Part shown: in pieces, positions 32,868 through 43,167 of the stretch
Layout: each line of letters opens with the position of its first letter
Position numbering within the stretch: position 1 is the first letter of the stretch
NCBI GenBank assembly: GCA_020073385.1
Contig: JAIQFH010000047.1
Location: 1 to 61,899, forward strand
Direction of reading: 5' to 3'
DNA length: 61,899 nucleotides
DNA from: Terriglobia bacterium
Lineage (GTDB): Bacteria > Acidobacteriota > Terriglobia > Terriglobales > Acidobacteriaceae
Notes under the pieces: generated by a model
What the model saw: the letters and a program-made list of their open reading frames with translations, nothing else
What the model was told of the DNA's origin: nothing
The model's database searches: none
Translations under genes and position numbers: made by a program

Positions 32868-33338
32868 ATGGTTGGCAATGGCGCGGGGCTGCGTTCCGGA
32901 CAAGTCGCCGAAATGACCGGTGTTAGCCCCGATACGATCCGCCACTATGAGCGCATCGGGATTCTGCCGCACCCGCCACGCTCTTGCGGAGGCTACCGGC
33001 TGTACTCCGCCGATGTGATCGAGCGCGTCCACCTCGTTCGTCGGGCTCTGCAATTGGGCTTCACTCTCGCCGAACTTTCGGAAATCCTCCGGGTGCGCGA
33101 TAAAGGCGGCATCCCCTGCCGGCGCGTGCTTCACCTTGCGGAGGAAAAGTTACGTTCCCTCGAACACCAGATTGCGGAACTCCGGCAAACTCAGACTTAC
33201 ATGAAGAGCCTGGTTCGGCAGTGGCGCTCCAAACTGGCGCTGACCGATCCCAGCAGCAAAGCCCTGTTGCTCCACTCGCTGATCGATGACGGTTCGTCTT
33301 TGCCCAATACAAAGAAGAAGTTGAGGAGAAGAAAATGA
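32868..33338 (+). CDS. MerR family transcriptional regulator
   Basis: This 156-residue MerR protein has the N-terminal winged HTH (LRSGQVAEMTGVSPDTIRHY, GILPHPPRSCGGYRLYS) and a helical dimerisation region (HLAEEKLRSLEHQIAELRQT). A single Cys in the metal-sensor position (KGGIPCRRV) resembles the first metal-binding Cys of MerR/ZntR proteins. The usual downstream Cys pair is missing, so the inducer may be a different metal, bound differently, or not a metal. The gene is coupled by ATGA to a secreted CPMH-containing protein, its likely regulated target. Confidence 0.88.
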   Translation: MVGNGAGLRSGQVAEMTGVSPDTIRHYERIGILPHPPRSCGGYRLYSADVIERVHLVRRALQLGFTLAELSEILRVRDKGGIPCRRVLHLAEEKLRSLEHQIAELRQTQTYMKSLVRQWRSKLALTDPSSKALLLHSLIDDGSSLPNTKKKLRRRK

Positions 33339-33907
33339 ATCTGAGACTGGGAAAACCACTTGCCATTCAGATCGCCGTGGCGTGTTTGATGGTCGCTGCC
33401 TATGCCCAGAACGCGACCACTAACTCTAAAGACGCGAACACCAAAGATGATTCGATGCGCGATTGTCCGATGCACAAACAGCACACCGCGACCCAAAGTC
33501 ATCACGCCACGGTGGAAAAGCACGGCGACCAGGCGATGGGATTCCCGCACGACCAGACCACCCATCACTTTCTGATACGGCCTGATGGAGGCTCCATCGA
33601 AGTGACCGCGAACGACCCCGCGGACAATGCCAGCACCGTTGCAATCCGCACGCATCTTTCGCAGATTACGGTCGCCTTTGGAAAAGGTGATTTCTCACAA
33701 CCGATGTTCATTCACGACGGCCTCCCTCCGGGCGTGACCACGATGAAATTGCTTAAGGACAAGATCCAATACCACTACGAGGAGATCTCATCCGGAGCAC
33801 GGGTACGAATCGAATCAGCCGATCCGCTCGCTCTTGCCGCGATTCACGACTTCCTCCGCTTCCAGATTTCCGAACATCAAACCGGCGACAGCTCGATGCC
33901 TCATTGA
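33335..33907 (+). CDS. secreted metal-binding-like protein, merR-coupled
   Basis: This 190-residue protein has a signal peptide (about 1-25, IQIAVACLMVAAYAQN). A His/Met/Cys-rich stretch follows (DCPMHKQH, then THHFLIRPDGG), reminiscent of heavy-metal-binding CPMH motifs. The rest is a beta-rich domain (GSIEVTANDP, QPMFIHDGLPPGV, YHYEEISSGARVRIESADP). Its ATG overlaps the merR stop (ATGA). Homologues beside metal regulators in other acidobacteria are known to me only as uncharacterised proteins. A periplasmic metal-binding or metal-sequestering role is inferred from the motif and the regulator. Confidence 0.7.
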   Translation: MNLRLGKPLAIQIAVACLMVAAYAQNATTNSKDANTKDDSMRDCPMHKQHTATQSHHATVEKHGDQAMGFPHDQTTHHFLIRPDGGSIEVTANDPADNASTVAIRTHLSQITVAFGKGDFSQPMFIHDGLPPGVTTMKLLKDKIQYHYEEISSGARVRIESADPLALAAIHDFLRFQISEHQTGDSSMPH

Positions 33908-34435
33908 TGTGTGGGGTGATTCTCCATCGGCATCGAGCAGCCGCGAAGCGGCGAAAGAATGCAGCCCACGGCGTAAAAGCCTGTTACGAGACTCTTCTTT
34001 CGCGCCTTCGGGGCTTGATTCTTTCCACTCTGCTACCCACGCCTTGCGACGTGGGCTGTATTCTATCGCCACTTCGTGGCTCATAGCGTGCAGTCCGTTC
34101 CACTTTCCTCGACCGCTCCCGCGTTTCGTAGATTCGCAAGCCGTGGGTGACATTCGGAAAATGGGCCAGCCCCGTAGGGGCGAGAGAAGAGTTCTCAGCG
34201 CCACAGCAAATGGGGGATCGAACTACGTCCCGAATACTAGAATCCATGTCATAAATGCCTGGCCGACAAGGATCGGTACAACTAACTTCCGGATTGCCGA
34301 CGATTTCGCCCAGAACCGTTTTGGGAGCCCCTTGCCGAGGCGGCATCTCTGGGAATTGGAGTCAGACCGCTCAGCGGCCATGCTTCTCTTTTCCGTACCT
34401 GGCAAAGCATCGCGTGCCTGCGTAATATCTAAGAA
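33908..34435. repeat. intergenic region packed with REP-like palindromes
   Basis: No gene is evident. GAATGCAGCCCACG (33957-33970) recurs inverted as CGTGGGCTGTATTC (34050-34063), with 13 of 14 bases matching. Smaller hairpins are present: CCGCGAAGCGG near 33942, GCCACTTCGTGGC near 34068 and GCCCCGTAGGGGC near 34173. Such stacked palindromes are typical of repetitive extragenic elements in Acidobacteria. They may also act as terminators or mRNA stabilisers after the merR operon. Confidence 0.6.
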
Positions 34436-36406
34436 ATGATTGTGGCGAGAGAGTCCGGAGGCACCTTCGATTCCACTCCCAATCCGCAGCATGCTCCTGA
34501 GGAAAGGCATCGACAGGAAACAAACCACCCATGCGTTCCAGTACTTCTCCTACTGGTACTTGCTTTGCCCTCATGCTTAGCAGCCTCGCAGAGGCAGTCG
34601 ATTTCGCTCTATGTGGACGCCAGGGACAGCGTGCGCAAGTTATTTCATTCCGAACTCGCTATTCCAGTCCATCCCGGTCCCCTCACGCTGGTCTATCCAC
34701 GATGGGGCATTCCAACGTACGAGTTCCCGGCCGGAGTGCTCAACAATATCGTTCGCCTCAAGATGAGCGGCAACGGCCAGGCGCTTGAGTGGAAACGCGA
34801 CTTAGTGGACAAGTTTTCCTTTCATGTTGTGGTCCCAGACAACGTGAATGTCCTGAATGTCACGATGGATGTCATCGCCCCTGCCAATCGCTCCGACCTC
34901 AATGCAGCGACAGCGCAACTGTTCGTTCTGGACTGGTACACGCTCGTGCTTTACCCACAGGGGGCGGCGGCTGATGAAACCGCCATAGCAGCGCGGCTTA
35001 GGCTTCCTGCAGGATGGAAACATGCTTGTGCAATCGCGCCAATCAGAACCGTGGAGGGTGTCATTGAATTCCCGCGAATGTCCCTCTCCACGTTAGTTGA
35101 CTCGCCGGTTCTCTCTGGAAGAAATCTCAAAACTGTGGAGCTGCGGCTGCCTTCCGCACCTCCGATCTTCGTTGACATTGCTTCAGAAACACCCGAGGCC
35201 GCGGACCTTCCCTTGGAATGGCGGGAACGTCTTCGTCGTTTGATAGCAGAGGCTGGTGCACTGTTCGGCGGATTTCCTTACCAGCAGTACCACTTCCTGA
35301 TCGCGCTCAGCGACGAAGTGGGCAACGACGGACTCGAACATCGCGAATCCAGCGACCTTCGCATGAGCCTTCTTTCTTTCTCAAACGAAGCAAATCGTCT
35401 CGCGTACGGCTATTTGTTGCCACACGAATATGTCCATTCCTGGAACGGGAAGTACAGGATTCCGACTGGTATCGTCAGGCGCAACTTCCAGGAACCACAG
35501 ACCACCGAACTGTTGTGGGTTTATGAAGGGCTTACACGATACTTGAATTGGGTCTTGGCGGCTCGAGCGGGGATCCTCAGCCCGCAGGAAGCACGCGACT
35601 ATGTCGCCTTACTCGCTGCACAAACGGCACATCGCTCGGGGCGTGAATGGCGATCTCTGCAGGACACCGCCGTCTCGACGAACATGATGATCGAGGCCGC
35701 CGACCAATGGCAGTCCTTGCGACGCGGAGCGGATTACTACGACGAGTCGCTCTTCGTCTGGCTGGAAGCGGACATGATCATCCGGCGCACGACGCAAGGA
35801 AAGCGATCGCTCGACGATTTTTGCCGCGCGTTCTTTGGTTTTCCGAAAGACACTCTTAACATCAAGCCCTATACGTTCGACGATCTTGTCGAGGTCGTGA
35901 ATAGCATCGCTCCTTACGGTTGGAAAGCATTTTTCGAGAAGCGGTTAAACGCCACCGGTCTGGACCTCGCCCCGCTCGACGGTCTGTTTGCAAGCGGATG
36001 GAACCTGGCGTATACAGGCATCCCTGGCTCAGTTCAGGCGGCGAGAGACGAGATTCATCACACGGTCGAAGAGCGGTTCTCCCTTGGATTGCTCCTGCAA
36101 GAGGATGGCACGATTATCGATGTTGTGCGCGACTCCGCAGCGTGGAATGCCGGACTGGGGCCAGATATGAAGGTGCTGACGGTAAACCAGCGCCCCTGGT
36201 CTCCGCAAGTCTTGCGAGATGCGATAGTCACTGATAGCACTTCGATGGCACCCTTAGATCTCTCCGTGCAAAATGGGTCGCTGACACTCCGGCGGAATGT
36301 CGACGATCACCAGGGAGCGAGGTATCCACATTTGAAGCGAAACACGACACAGGACCTAATGGGAGACATTCTTAGGTCCAGAAACTCGCTCGCAGAAGTC
36401 CCCTAA
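34436..36406 (+). CDS. M61 family metallopeptidase with C-terminal PDZ domain
   Basis: This 656-residue exported peptidase carries the M61 zinc site HEYVHSWN (His330, Glu331, His334) and the downstream GLTRYLNW. The N-terminal domain is beta-rich, and a PDZ-like domain lies at about 540-630 (FSLGLLLQEDGTIIDVVRDS, then AWNAGLGPDMKVLTVNQRPW). M61 enzymes are aminopeptidases with preference for small N-terminal residues such as Gly. The hydrophobic signal core LLLLVLALPSCLA begins only at about residue 36. The N-terminus from 34436 is thus unusually long, and no in-frame ATG lies closer, so a start or sequencing problem is possible. The Cys in LPSCLA might be a lipobox. Confidence 0.85.
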   Translation: MIVARESGGTFDSTPNPQHAPEERHRQETNHPCVPVLLLLVLALPSCLAASQRQSISLYVDARDSVRKLFHSELAIPVHPGPLTLVYPRWGIPTYEFPAGVLNNIVRLKMSGNGQALEWKRDLVDKFSFHVVVPDNVNVLNVTMDVIAPANRSDLNAATAQLFVLDWYTLVLYPQGAAADETAIAARLRLPAGWKHACAIAPIRTVEGVIEFPRMSLSTLVDSPVLSGRNLKTVELRLPSAPPIFVDIASETPEAADLPLEWRERLRRLIAEAGALFGGFPYQQYHFLIALSDEVGNDGLEHRESSDLRMSLLSFSNEANRLAYGYLLPHEYVHSWNGKYRIPTGIVRRNFQEPQTTELLWVYEGLTRYLNWVLAARAGILSPQEARDYVALLAAQTAHRSGREWRSLQDTAVSTNMMIEAADQWQSLRRGADYYDESLFVWLEADMIIRRTTQGKRSLDDFCRAFFGFPKDTLNIKPYTFDDLVEVVNSIAPYGWKAFFEKRLNATGLDLAPLDGLFASGWNLAYTGIPGSVQAARDEIHHTVEERFSLGLLLQEDGTIIDVVRDSAAWNAGLGPDMKVLTVNQRPWSPQVLRDAIVTDSTSMAPLDLSVQNGSLTLRRNVDDHQGARYPHLKRNTTQDLMGDILRSRNSLAEVP

Positions 36407-36443
36407 TCACCATTCGAATCCAAGATACTCCCGTATGACGCGC

Positions 36444-36476
36444 TAACAAGAAGTTGACTTCCCATTTGCCGACTCC
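36444..36476 (+). repeat. dispersed intergenic repeat, copy A
   Basis: This 33-bp copy matches copy C (54274-54306) at about 25 of 33 positions. It shares the core GACTTC followed by TTTGCCGAC. It lies between the convergent M61 and kinase genes; 36407-36654 holds no gene. Confidence 0.5.
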
Positions 36477-36654
36477 TCGCTAGCAATTACGTCTCTTGCC
36501 TCTCAAACCCGCTTCTCAAACCTGATGGTTGCCAGCGAACATGCCCTGCAATATGGCTAAAGGAGAGACATGGATGGAGTGAACCATCGTGGATCGAAAT
36601 CGTGGTCGTTGTATGGATATCTGATTTCGTAACCGGCCGGGCGAAAAACAAGAC

Positions 36655-39600
36655 TTAGTGCAGCTTCGCATACTCTGTTTGGGCTTGCCTCAGGATGGGG
36701 ACGTCAGGATCGGAGCTTTTCCAGAGGAGGAAAAATTCTTGGTATTTCTCCCTCGCGCTTTTCGTATCTCCCGTCAGCATATCGGAGCGAGCGAGTTGAA
36801 GGCGTGCCAGCGCCGCCAGGGGGCAATTCACCGCAACGCCGGAATGATCCAGATACTTTTGAAACTCTTCTGCCGCCTCCTTGCCCTGATGCAACGACAA
36901 GTAGGCCTGGCCACGGACATACACGGGATAGAGCGAGCCGCCGACCTCGAATTGAGGAAGGGGCGAGCCGAGTTCGTAGTCCCGTGTTGTTTGGAGGAGT
37001 TCGACGGCTCTCGCCGGATTTCCGCGATCGATCTCAATGGAAGCATAGATGGTGGGTAACCAATAGCGATTAATGACGGTGTTGAGCGGGAAGTGAGCGG
37101 CCAAGTCGTCCGCTATCCGCTTTGCTTTGGCGGTATCTCCGATGCGCGCCAGCGTTAAAGCCGCGAGAATACTCACGTCGCGTGTGGAAGCGGTAGTGAG
37201 CGCAGTGGCGGTCTCCTGCCGGGACAGCGCGACATTGTTAAACTCTGCGTCGCGCAAGGCGACATCCATCTGCCACGCTGCCGCCGTTTCCGGGGAATCG
37301 TCGTGCAGCGCAGAGCTGATCGCGCGCTTGGAGAGATCTCGTGACGCCGCCAAACGTCCGTAGAACGCTTCGGTGTCGGAAGCAAACGAAAGAAGCACAT
37401 CCTCGCCAGGCTTGGCGGCGGCATCGGCGATTTGTTGCTGCATTCCGGAAGTGTCGTTTTCGAGAAAGGCAACGCCATAACGGTTCCCATGCAGGAACGG
37501 ATTGTTAACCTTGTGGGCGACGGCTTCATCGTACTTTGCCTTCGCCTCGTCGAGACGCTGCAAGGCTGCGTATAGGCTTACCAGGTTGGTATAGGCGGCC
37601 GCGCTCCCTGGGTTTAGCCTGAGATCTTCAAGACTAACTTCGACACCTTTTTCATATTGGCCCAAATAGGTGTAATCGACGCCCAGGTTGCCGAATGGCT
37701 CACTACTGCGCGGGTAGGTTTTGGCCCACAAGGTATAGGTCTGAATCGCCTTCTCGAGTTCTCCCGTGACCAAAAGGTAGTAGGTGCCCGAGAGGCGGAA
37801 TCGTTCGCGTTCGCTCACGTTGTCGCGCAAGTCATAGGCCTTTTTCAAGTTTTCGCTGGCTCGACCTGGCTCTCTGAGATTGGAGTATGAAATTCCCAGG
37901 GCCGCATAGGCTGCGGCGAAATTCGGATCGAGTTCGATGGCGTGGTTGAAAAATGGAATCGCAGCGGCACTGCCCTGCTCCTGCAGCGTCGTCCTGCCCA
38001 CGGAAAGCGCCTTCAAAGCCTCGAGAGAAGGGGTAGTGGCTTGATCAAGCGGGATGTCAAACTGTTGAACCGTGCTCAGGGATTCGCCGAGCTTCGCGCG
38101 AAGCCTGGTTGCTATTTCGCCTAGCACCCGGAGGACGTGTTCCTTACGGTCTGCCGTCGCTTGCTCCTGGACTAGGGGGTCACCGGTCTTGCAATTAACG
38201 GCGTTTAAGCCAATTACATATTGGCTCCCCAGACTCCCAATTGCTCCTGAGACATAGGCTTTCGCGCCCGCGCGTTGACAGAGATCGCGCGCCACATCCG
38301 ACGTTACTTTGGTTCCATGCGGTTTCGCCATCAGCCTCAGTGTGGCGCGAGTTCTCGCGTCGGACAGTATGTTCAGGAACGGAGACTGACCCAGCTGCAC
38401 CGAAATCGCCTGCTTCAAGGTGTCGTCGAAAATGGGATCACCCGTCGAGTTGTCGAAGTCTGCCAAGACCAGTGTGTCCTGGTCAGTCAGTTTAGGGGAA
38501 AGGCGCGAGCGCCAGTACACTCCACCAGCGACGATTAAGACACATAGCAGGCCAACGGCCGAGATCATCTTCCACGGGAAAGCGCGTATTCGATTTGACG
38601 CGTCTGCCCGAGGTGTGTCCTGGTTTAACCGGTCAACCCGTTTCGGAGTGGATGTCCGCCTTGGAGGAACTGATTGCGCTGTACGGCCTTCGTCGTCTGG
38701 GGCGGCAGTGGCGGAAATCTGCGACGTATCTTTGTCGCGCTTGAGGCGGAGCAGCTCGGCCTTCATGTCAGAAGCGCTTTGATAGCGGAGGTTGCGGTCT
38801 TTCTCCAGCGCACGATTGATGAGGCGTTCCAGTCCGTCGGGGACTTCAGGATTCAAGCGCACAGGTGCTACCGGAGCCCGGTTCAGGATCTCATCGAATA
38901 TGATGGCCGTGCTATCCCCGCGGAATGGCAACAGACCAGTGGCCATCTCATACAGGACTGCTCCAAACGAGAACAAATCCGTCCGTGCGTCCAATTCTCG
39001 GGCTCGGGCCTGTTCCGGCGACATGTAGGCGACAGTGCCGAGGGTGGTGCCGGGACTGGTGAGGTGATCCAGGCTGAGGGCAGTCTCCTCGGCGGCCGCT
39101 TCCTCCGTTCGCATCACTTTGCCACTGGCGGGCATGACTTTTGCAAGGCCGAAGTCGAGAACTTTGGCATGTCCGCGCTTGGTTACAAAGATGTTTGCTG
39201 GCTTGATGTCCCGGTGAACAATACCGTCGGAGTGGGCTGCCTCGAGCGCGTCCGCAATCTCGATGCCCAAGGAGAACACTGTCTCCATTTCCAACGGTCT
39301 GCCCGCGATGAGGTGCTTGAGGGTCACCCCATCGAGAAACTCCATAGCAATGAATACCTTCAAGTCTTGTTTGCCGATTTCATAGATCGTGCAAATGTTG
39401 GGATGGCTCAGGGCAGACGCAGCTTGCGCCTCGCGTTCGAAACGCGCCAGAGCTTGAGGGTCGCTGGCGAGGTCATCCGGCAGGAATTTCAGAGCGACAA
39501 AACGGTGCAATGAGGTGTCTTCGGCTTTGTAAACAACACCCATACCTCCGCCACCCAATTTCTGGATGATGCGGTAGTGCGAGATGGATTGGCCAATCAC
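36655..39600 (-). CDS. Ser/Thr protein kinase with TPR repeats
   Basis: This 981-residue transmembrane kinase starts with GTG ([20 protein letters not shown]). The PknB-type kinase domain (about 10-270) has the Gly-rich loop, [16 protein letters not shown] near 128, DFGLAKV and [21 protein letters not shown] Pro/Arg linker and one TM helix (about 343-363, [16 protein letters not shown]) follow. An extracytoplasmic part resembles a TolB-N/FlgO-type domain ([20 protein letters not shown]), and then come many TPR units (about 540-970). This architecture is greatly expanded in Acidobacteria. Targets are unknown. Catalytic residues look intact. Confidence 0.93.
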   Translation of the reverse strand: MIGQSISHYRIIQKLGGGGMGVVYKAEDTSLHRFVALKFLPDDLASDPQALARFEREAQAASALSHPNICTIYEIGKQDLKVFIAMEFLDGVTLKHLIAGRPLEMETVFSLGIEIADALEAAHSDGIVHRDIKPANIFVTKRGHAKVLDFGLAKVMPASGKVMRTEEAAAEETALSLDHLTSPGTTLGTVAYMSPEQARARELDARTDLFSFGAVLYEMATGLLPFRGDSTAIIFDEILNRAPVAPVRLNPEVPDGLERLINRALEKDRNLRYQSASDMKAELLRLKRDKDTSQISATAAPDDEGRTAQSVPPRRTSTPKRVDRLNQDTPRADASNRIRAFPWKMISAVGLLCVLIVAGGVYWRSRLSPKLTDQDTLVLADFDNSTGDPIFDDTLKQAISVQLGQSPFLNILSDARTRATLRLMAKPHGTKVTSDVARDLCQRAGAKAYVSGAIGSLGSQYVIGLNAVNCKTGDPLVQEQATADRKEHVLRVLGEIATRLRAKLGESLSTVQQFDIPLDQATTPSLEALKALSVGRTTLQEQGSAAAIPFFNHAIELDPNFAAAYAALGISYSNLREPGRASENLKKAYDLRDNVSERERFRLSGTYYLLVTGELEKAIQTYTLWAKTYPRSSEPFGNLGVDYTYLGQYEKGVEVSLEDLRLNPGSAAAYTNLVSLYAALQRLDEAKAKYDEAVAHKVNNPFLHGNRYGVAFLENDTSGMQQQIADAAAKPGEDVLLSFASDTEAFYGRLAASRDLSKRAISSALHDDSPETAAAWQMDVALRDAEFNNVALSRQETATALTTASTRDVSILAALTLARIGDTAKAKRIADDLAAHFPLNTVINRYWLPTIYASIEIDRGNPARAVELLQTTRDYELGSPLPQFEVGGSLYPVYVRGQAYLSLHQGKEAAEEFQKYLDHSGVAVNCPLAALARLQLARSDMLTGDTKSAREKYQEFFLLWKSSDPDVPILRQAQTEYAKLH

Positions 39601-40074
39601 GAAGAGGACCCTTGGGCTGGAATATTAGGAGTACAGAAGATGCTAGTCAACGCTTCTGACCGCGAATGGCGAGGTCAGCTCAGCTACTTGCGCAGAGCAG
39701 GTTCCTTGAAGGTGGAGTCCGATATGGGCCGTCGGCCTGGGGGAAACTCGGGCGATCCCTGTCGAATCACGCGTAAACTGGAACGAATCTTATTGTTCCC
39801 TGCTCCTCGCCGTGAAGACCGCCACGTGCACTGAAATGCATAGAAGTAGCCTACTTCACGATCCATAAAGACATTCAAGAAAGTGCTCCGAGTAATGGGA
39901 AATCCGGGGGTCGAAAAGATCGCTGAGACTCTCGCAGCCCCCAAATGACGGCCAAACCAGAAGCCAACTTACCAATTGCCGACCAACCAGCTGCGATTTA
40001 GGTCCGAACTGTACCGCAGATCGTCACGCAGCAGTCAGGTGCACTTCTCCGACAATCGAACTGGCTGCAAGGTC
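39601..40074. other. intergenic region upstream of TPR kinase
   Basis: No gene is supported over these 474 bp. It should contain the kinase promoter near its left edge. A palindromic GGGGGTCGAAAAGATC ... CCCCC dyad lies at about 39906-39942. Copy B of the dispersed repeat is at 39954-39986. Nothing else is recognisable. Confidence 0.4.
39954..39986 (+). repeat. dispersed intergenic repeat, copy B
   Basis: This 33-bp copy is identical to copy C at 29 of 33 positions (AAACCAGAAG ... CAATTGCCGACCA). It lies in the gap between the methyltransferase and the kinase. Confidence 0.55.
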
Positions 40075-40833
40075 TCAGCCCAGGACCTTGTGCGCCAGAT
40101 AGATTGTGCGGCAACCCGGATCGATGAGCAGATTCTTCGTAAAGAACGGAGTAGCATCCCAAGCACGCAAGTGGTCGAAACCTGCCTGTTTGAAGACGCG
40201 CCGGATTTCGTTGGATTTCCAGCAGACTTCCTCCACCCTTTCATGATGCCTGCGCCAGCATCTTCCGTCTCGGATGAACCAGTCCATCTCGCTCCAAGCC
40301 CGGTCGGCATGGCGGTTATGTCCATTGCGCATCACTACGGCCATGCCCGGCTTCTCGAACCAAATGGTTCCCGACCAGTATCGGCAAAATCCACGAGCAT
40401 TGTTGACATCGAAGTAGAAGTGGCCCCCGGGCCGCAGTGCGCGATGAACGGCGTTTGCGACGATCCGCAGATCCGCTCTTCGTGGAATATGATTGAGAGC
40501 ATCGTACTCGCAGGTGATAAGATCCACTGCCTCCGGCAGCCGAAAACTTCTCATGTCTGCCCGGAATACGACCACCGGCAGGCGAGCGCGATCGGCCTTC
40601 TCACTCGTAAGCCGGCACATCTGAGGGGATAGATCCACCGCATACATGTTGATTCCCTTGCGCGCGAAGATCAGAGCAGTCGTTCCCGTGCCACACGCCA
40701 AATCACAAGCGGTCTGAACGCGCGGCAAGATCGGGGCGAGCACCTCCTCCCGCGCCGTGTCGATCGGGAAGCGAAAACTCGAGAAAAGCTGGTCGTAATA
40801 TTGCGCCAGCCATCGATAGGGGCGAATCATCAT
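40075..40833 (-). CDS. class I SAM-dependent methyltransferase
   Basis: This 252-residue cytoplasmic protein begins MMIRPYRWLAQYYDQLFSSF. The SAM-binding motif I is CDLACGTGTTALIFARKG (about 42-59), followed by the acidic end of strand 2 (MYAVDLSPQM), motif II around FRADMRSFRLPEAVDLITCE, and LRPGGHFYFDVN. This is the typical bacterial small-molecule methyltransferase core. The C-terminal part (IRRVFKQAGFDHLRAWDATP) matches the family's substrate-covering region. The acceptor is unknown and neighbours give no pathway hint. Confidence 0.88.
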   Translation of the reverse strand: MMIRPYRWLAQYYDQLFSSFRFPIDTAREEVLAPILPRVQTACDLACGTGTTALIFARKGINMYAVDLSPQMCRLTSEKADRARLPVVVFRADMRSFRLPEAVDLITCEYDALNHIPRRADLRIVANAVHRALRPGGHFYFDVNNARGFCRYWSGTIWFEKPGMAVVMRNGHNRHADRAWSEMDWFIRDGRCWRRHHERVEEVCWKSNEIRRVFKQAGFDHLRAWDATPFFTKNLLIDPGCRTIYLAHKVLG

Positions 40834-40958
40834 CGGCTATAGGTGTTGAAGGGGAGCGCGCCTGGTAGCTTCGCGGCAATGGTAGTTGCTCCGACTCAAC
40901 ATACTCCGAAAATTCTGGGCGTTGCGGACAAAACTTCCAGCTTGTTCTCGATACTCTC

Positions 40959-42836
40959 TCAGTTGGGCCTCCAGTACTCTCGGCGCGTTACCGCCCGCGA
41001 ATACGGGTCGGGAGTATGTGAAGGAAGTTTCACGAGCCGACGGAGCCGGTCAATGAAGAGCTTCCAACGCGGTTCACGCCGGAGCGCGACAGAATTGCCA
41101 TCATTGGGAGTACAAAAGATCAGACAAGGAGTCCGCTGCTCGAGTGCTCGATCAAGGAACTGGAACGCATCGTCCATTTGGCCGACCCCTGAATATGCCA
41201 CCGCAAGATAAAACGGCGAGAGATAGCGTTTCTGTGACACTCGCTGCATCTCGGTGATAATCTCGAGGGCTTTCTCCCGGCGACCTGCCAGACCGTACGC
41301 CAGCCCAAGAGGAGCCAGCACCGCCGAAGGACTGTCAGGGTGGAGAAGCTTGAGTGCCGTCTCGAATTCGGGTACGGCCTGATTTGCTTGCCCGAGAAGA
41401 AGATGCGCGACTCCCATTAGGCTACGAATGATCCAAAGCGTTGGGTTCAGCTGGCGCGCTCGTTCTCCCTCGTCCAAGGTCTTCTCCGGTTTCCCTTGGT
41501 GTATCCACCACCCGAGGAGGTTGGCATCGTTCCAGGGCGAAAGTGGGTCCAGTTCACGTGCACTGTCAAAGTGCTGACGCGCTTGCTCAAAACGGAGAAG
41601 CGGCGTCGAAAGTAGTTGGCCGTAGAGATTATGTGCGGCCGCATTGCCCGGTTGGAGTTCGAGCACTCGGTCGAAGTGATGCTGGGCCTTGACGACATCC
41701 CATTCTGCGTCGATCGCGATGACCGCTCGCGCTTTGTGAGCATCCGGAAGAGTTTCATCGAGTTCCAGGGCCCTGTCGGCTGCCCCAATCGCCTTCTTCC
41801 GCACGTCGGTCGGAGCGACGAACTCCAGACCTGTGGCGGCCAAGTACCATAGGGCTTCGCCTAAGCCAGCCCAGGCCGGTGCATATGTCGGATCTCGGTC
41901 GATCGCCTCCTGGAAGAGCTCGACTGCCTGATGAACCTGTTTTTCACGGGTGGCGTACTCGATCGTCGCCTTTCCCTTGAGTGTTATTTCGTAAACCTTG
42001 GGATCGACCTGACGACAAGCTCGAAGCGTTTGGATCTCTTGCGGCGTGGACTGCGTTCCCCGCGAGAGGACGAGTCCAGTGCCAAGGCTATCGGCTAGTC
42101 CAGCGATCGCGAGATGTTCAGCTATCGTCTCCGCAATACTCCTCTGCATGGTGGAAACGTCGTGCGGCAGGGCTTCGTACTTCTTGGCGAAAAGGTGCAT
42201 CTGGTCGCTCACCTGAATGAGTTGCACGGTGATTCTGACTTGTTCATCGGAGCGGTGAACGCTGCCTTCTACGACGTAATCCACGCGCAACTCGCGACCG
42301 AGGTGGCTCACATCCTTGTGGCTGCCCTTGTAGTGCATCGCCGTGGTGCGCGCGATCACAGCAAGCTGCTCAGGCGCTACGGTCGCGAGCGCCGTGATCA
42401 TCTCGTCGGTCATCGCATCGCTGAAGTAGTCCTGCCCCGGGTCGCCGCTCGAGTTGACGAAGGGCAGCACCAGCACCCTGACTTTTTTCCCAGGGCCCAC
42501 TTCCCCTGTGTGAGCGGGTTCAGAAACAGTCTTGAGGAAGCGATAGCCACGCTTGGGCAAAGTCTCAATAAAGCGCGGATGATCTGCCGAATCGCCGAGC
42601 GCCTCACGCAATCTGGCAATCGCAGTGTTCAAGCTGTTTTCGTAGTCCACGAAAACATCGCCCTGCCACAGACGCCTCTGCAATTCCTCTCGAGTCACGA
42701 CTTGGCCCGAGTGTTCGAGGAGAGACGCCAAGACCTGGAAGGACTGATCGCGGAGCTTGATCTTCACACCGCGTTTGCGGAGTTGGCCGGCAGATAGATC
42801 TACCTCGAAGGAACTGAAGCGGACGATGGTGGGCAT
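40959..42836 (-). CDS. winged-helix regulator with TPR repeats (CadC/OmpR-type DNA-binding domain)
   Basis: This 625-residue protein is read from MPTIVRFSSFEVDLSAGQLR; the earlier frame adds 35 unlike residues. The N-terminal trans_reg_C winged helix covers about 5-100 (VVTREELQRRLWQGDVFVDY, TLPKRGYRF). A FlgO/TolB-N-like domain follows (VLVLPFVNSSGDPGQDYFSD, ARTTAMHYKGSHKDVSHLGR), then TPR units from about residue 290. There is no transmembrane helix between the parts, unlike CadC. Such one-component regulators are abundant in Acidobacteria, with unknown signals. It faces the cytochrome c gene across a 330-bp gap and might control it. Confidence 0.9.
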   Translation of the reverse strand: MPTIVRFSSFEVDLSAGQLRKRGVKIKLRDQSFQVLASLLEHSGQVVTREELQRRLWQGDVFVDYENSLNTAIARLREALGDSADHPRFIETLPKRGYRFLKTVSEPAHTGEVGPGKKVRVLVLPFVNSSGDPGQDYFSDAMTDEMITALATVAPEQLAVIARTTAMHYKGSHKDVSHLGRELRVDYVVEGSVHRSDEQVRITVQLIQVSDQMHLFAKKYEALPHDVSTMQRSIAETIAEHLAIAGLADSLGTGLVLSRGTQSTPQEIQTLRACRQVDPKVYEITLKGKATIEYATREKQVHQAVELFQEAIDRDPTYAPAWAGLGEALWYLAATGLEFVAPTDVRKKAIGAADRALELDETLPDAHKARAVIAIDAEWDVVKAQHHFDRVLELQPGNAAAHNLYGQLLSTPLLRFEQARQHFDSARELDPLSPWNDANLLGWWIHQGKPEKTLDEGERARQLNPTLWIIRSLMGVAHLLLGQANQAVPEFETALKLLHPDSPSAVLAPLGLAYGLAGRREKALEIITEMQRVSQKRYLSPFYLAVAYSGVGQMDDAFQFLDRALEQRTPCLIFCTPNDGNSVALRREPRWKLFIDRLRRLVKLPSHTPDPYSRAVTRREYWRPN

Positions 42837-43167
42837 GTGTCCTGCTCCCACGTCAATTGCCACAGACAGGTTACACACCTCCCGCCGTGCGCTTCCGTGA
42901 CCGGCATCACAAGCGTTCTCAGTAGTTTGCGCGGTAGGCAAAATTTATGGAGGAGTCAATTCGCAGTCTATTTCTATCTCGTCCTCACAGGACCAAACTT
43001 TTGGAAGGGAGGCCGCTCAAATGCTGACGGTATCTCCTGAGTTCGAGTGGAGTGGGAACCTATCCGGGAGCGGCTACCGAGGAGTTCCGGGCTAAGTTGA
43101 GGCGCGACTCCCTGATGGGACCATCAACATCAACAACCACGTTTAAGAAATGGGTGGGAGGTGGACC
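42837..43167. other. divergent intergenic region before cytochrome c
   Basis: This region is expected to hold promoters for the winged-helix TPR regulator (leftward) and the cytochrome c gene (rightward). A 24-codon frame at 43020-43094 has a good GGGAGG ribosome binding site and reads MLTVSPEFEWSGNLSGSGYR. It is faintly like the start of OsmC-type proteins but stops at once. It is either a leader peptide or a gene remnant. No larger gene is supported. Confidence 0.35.

Noticed and set aside
43020..43094. OsmC-like gene start with good ribosome binding site
   Set aside because: Only 24 codons precede a stop, and neither other frame continues the OsmC pattern convincingly.
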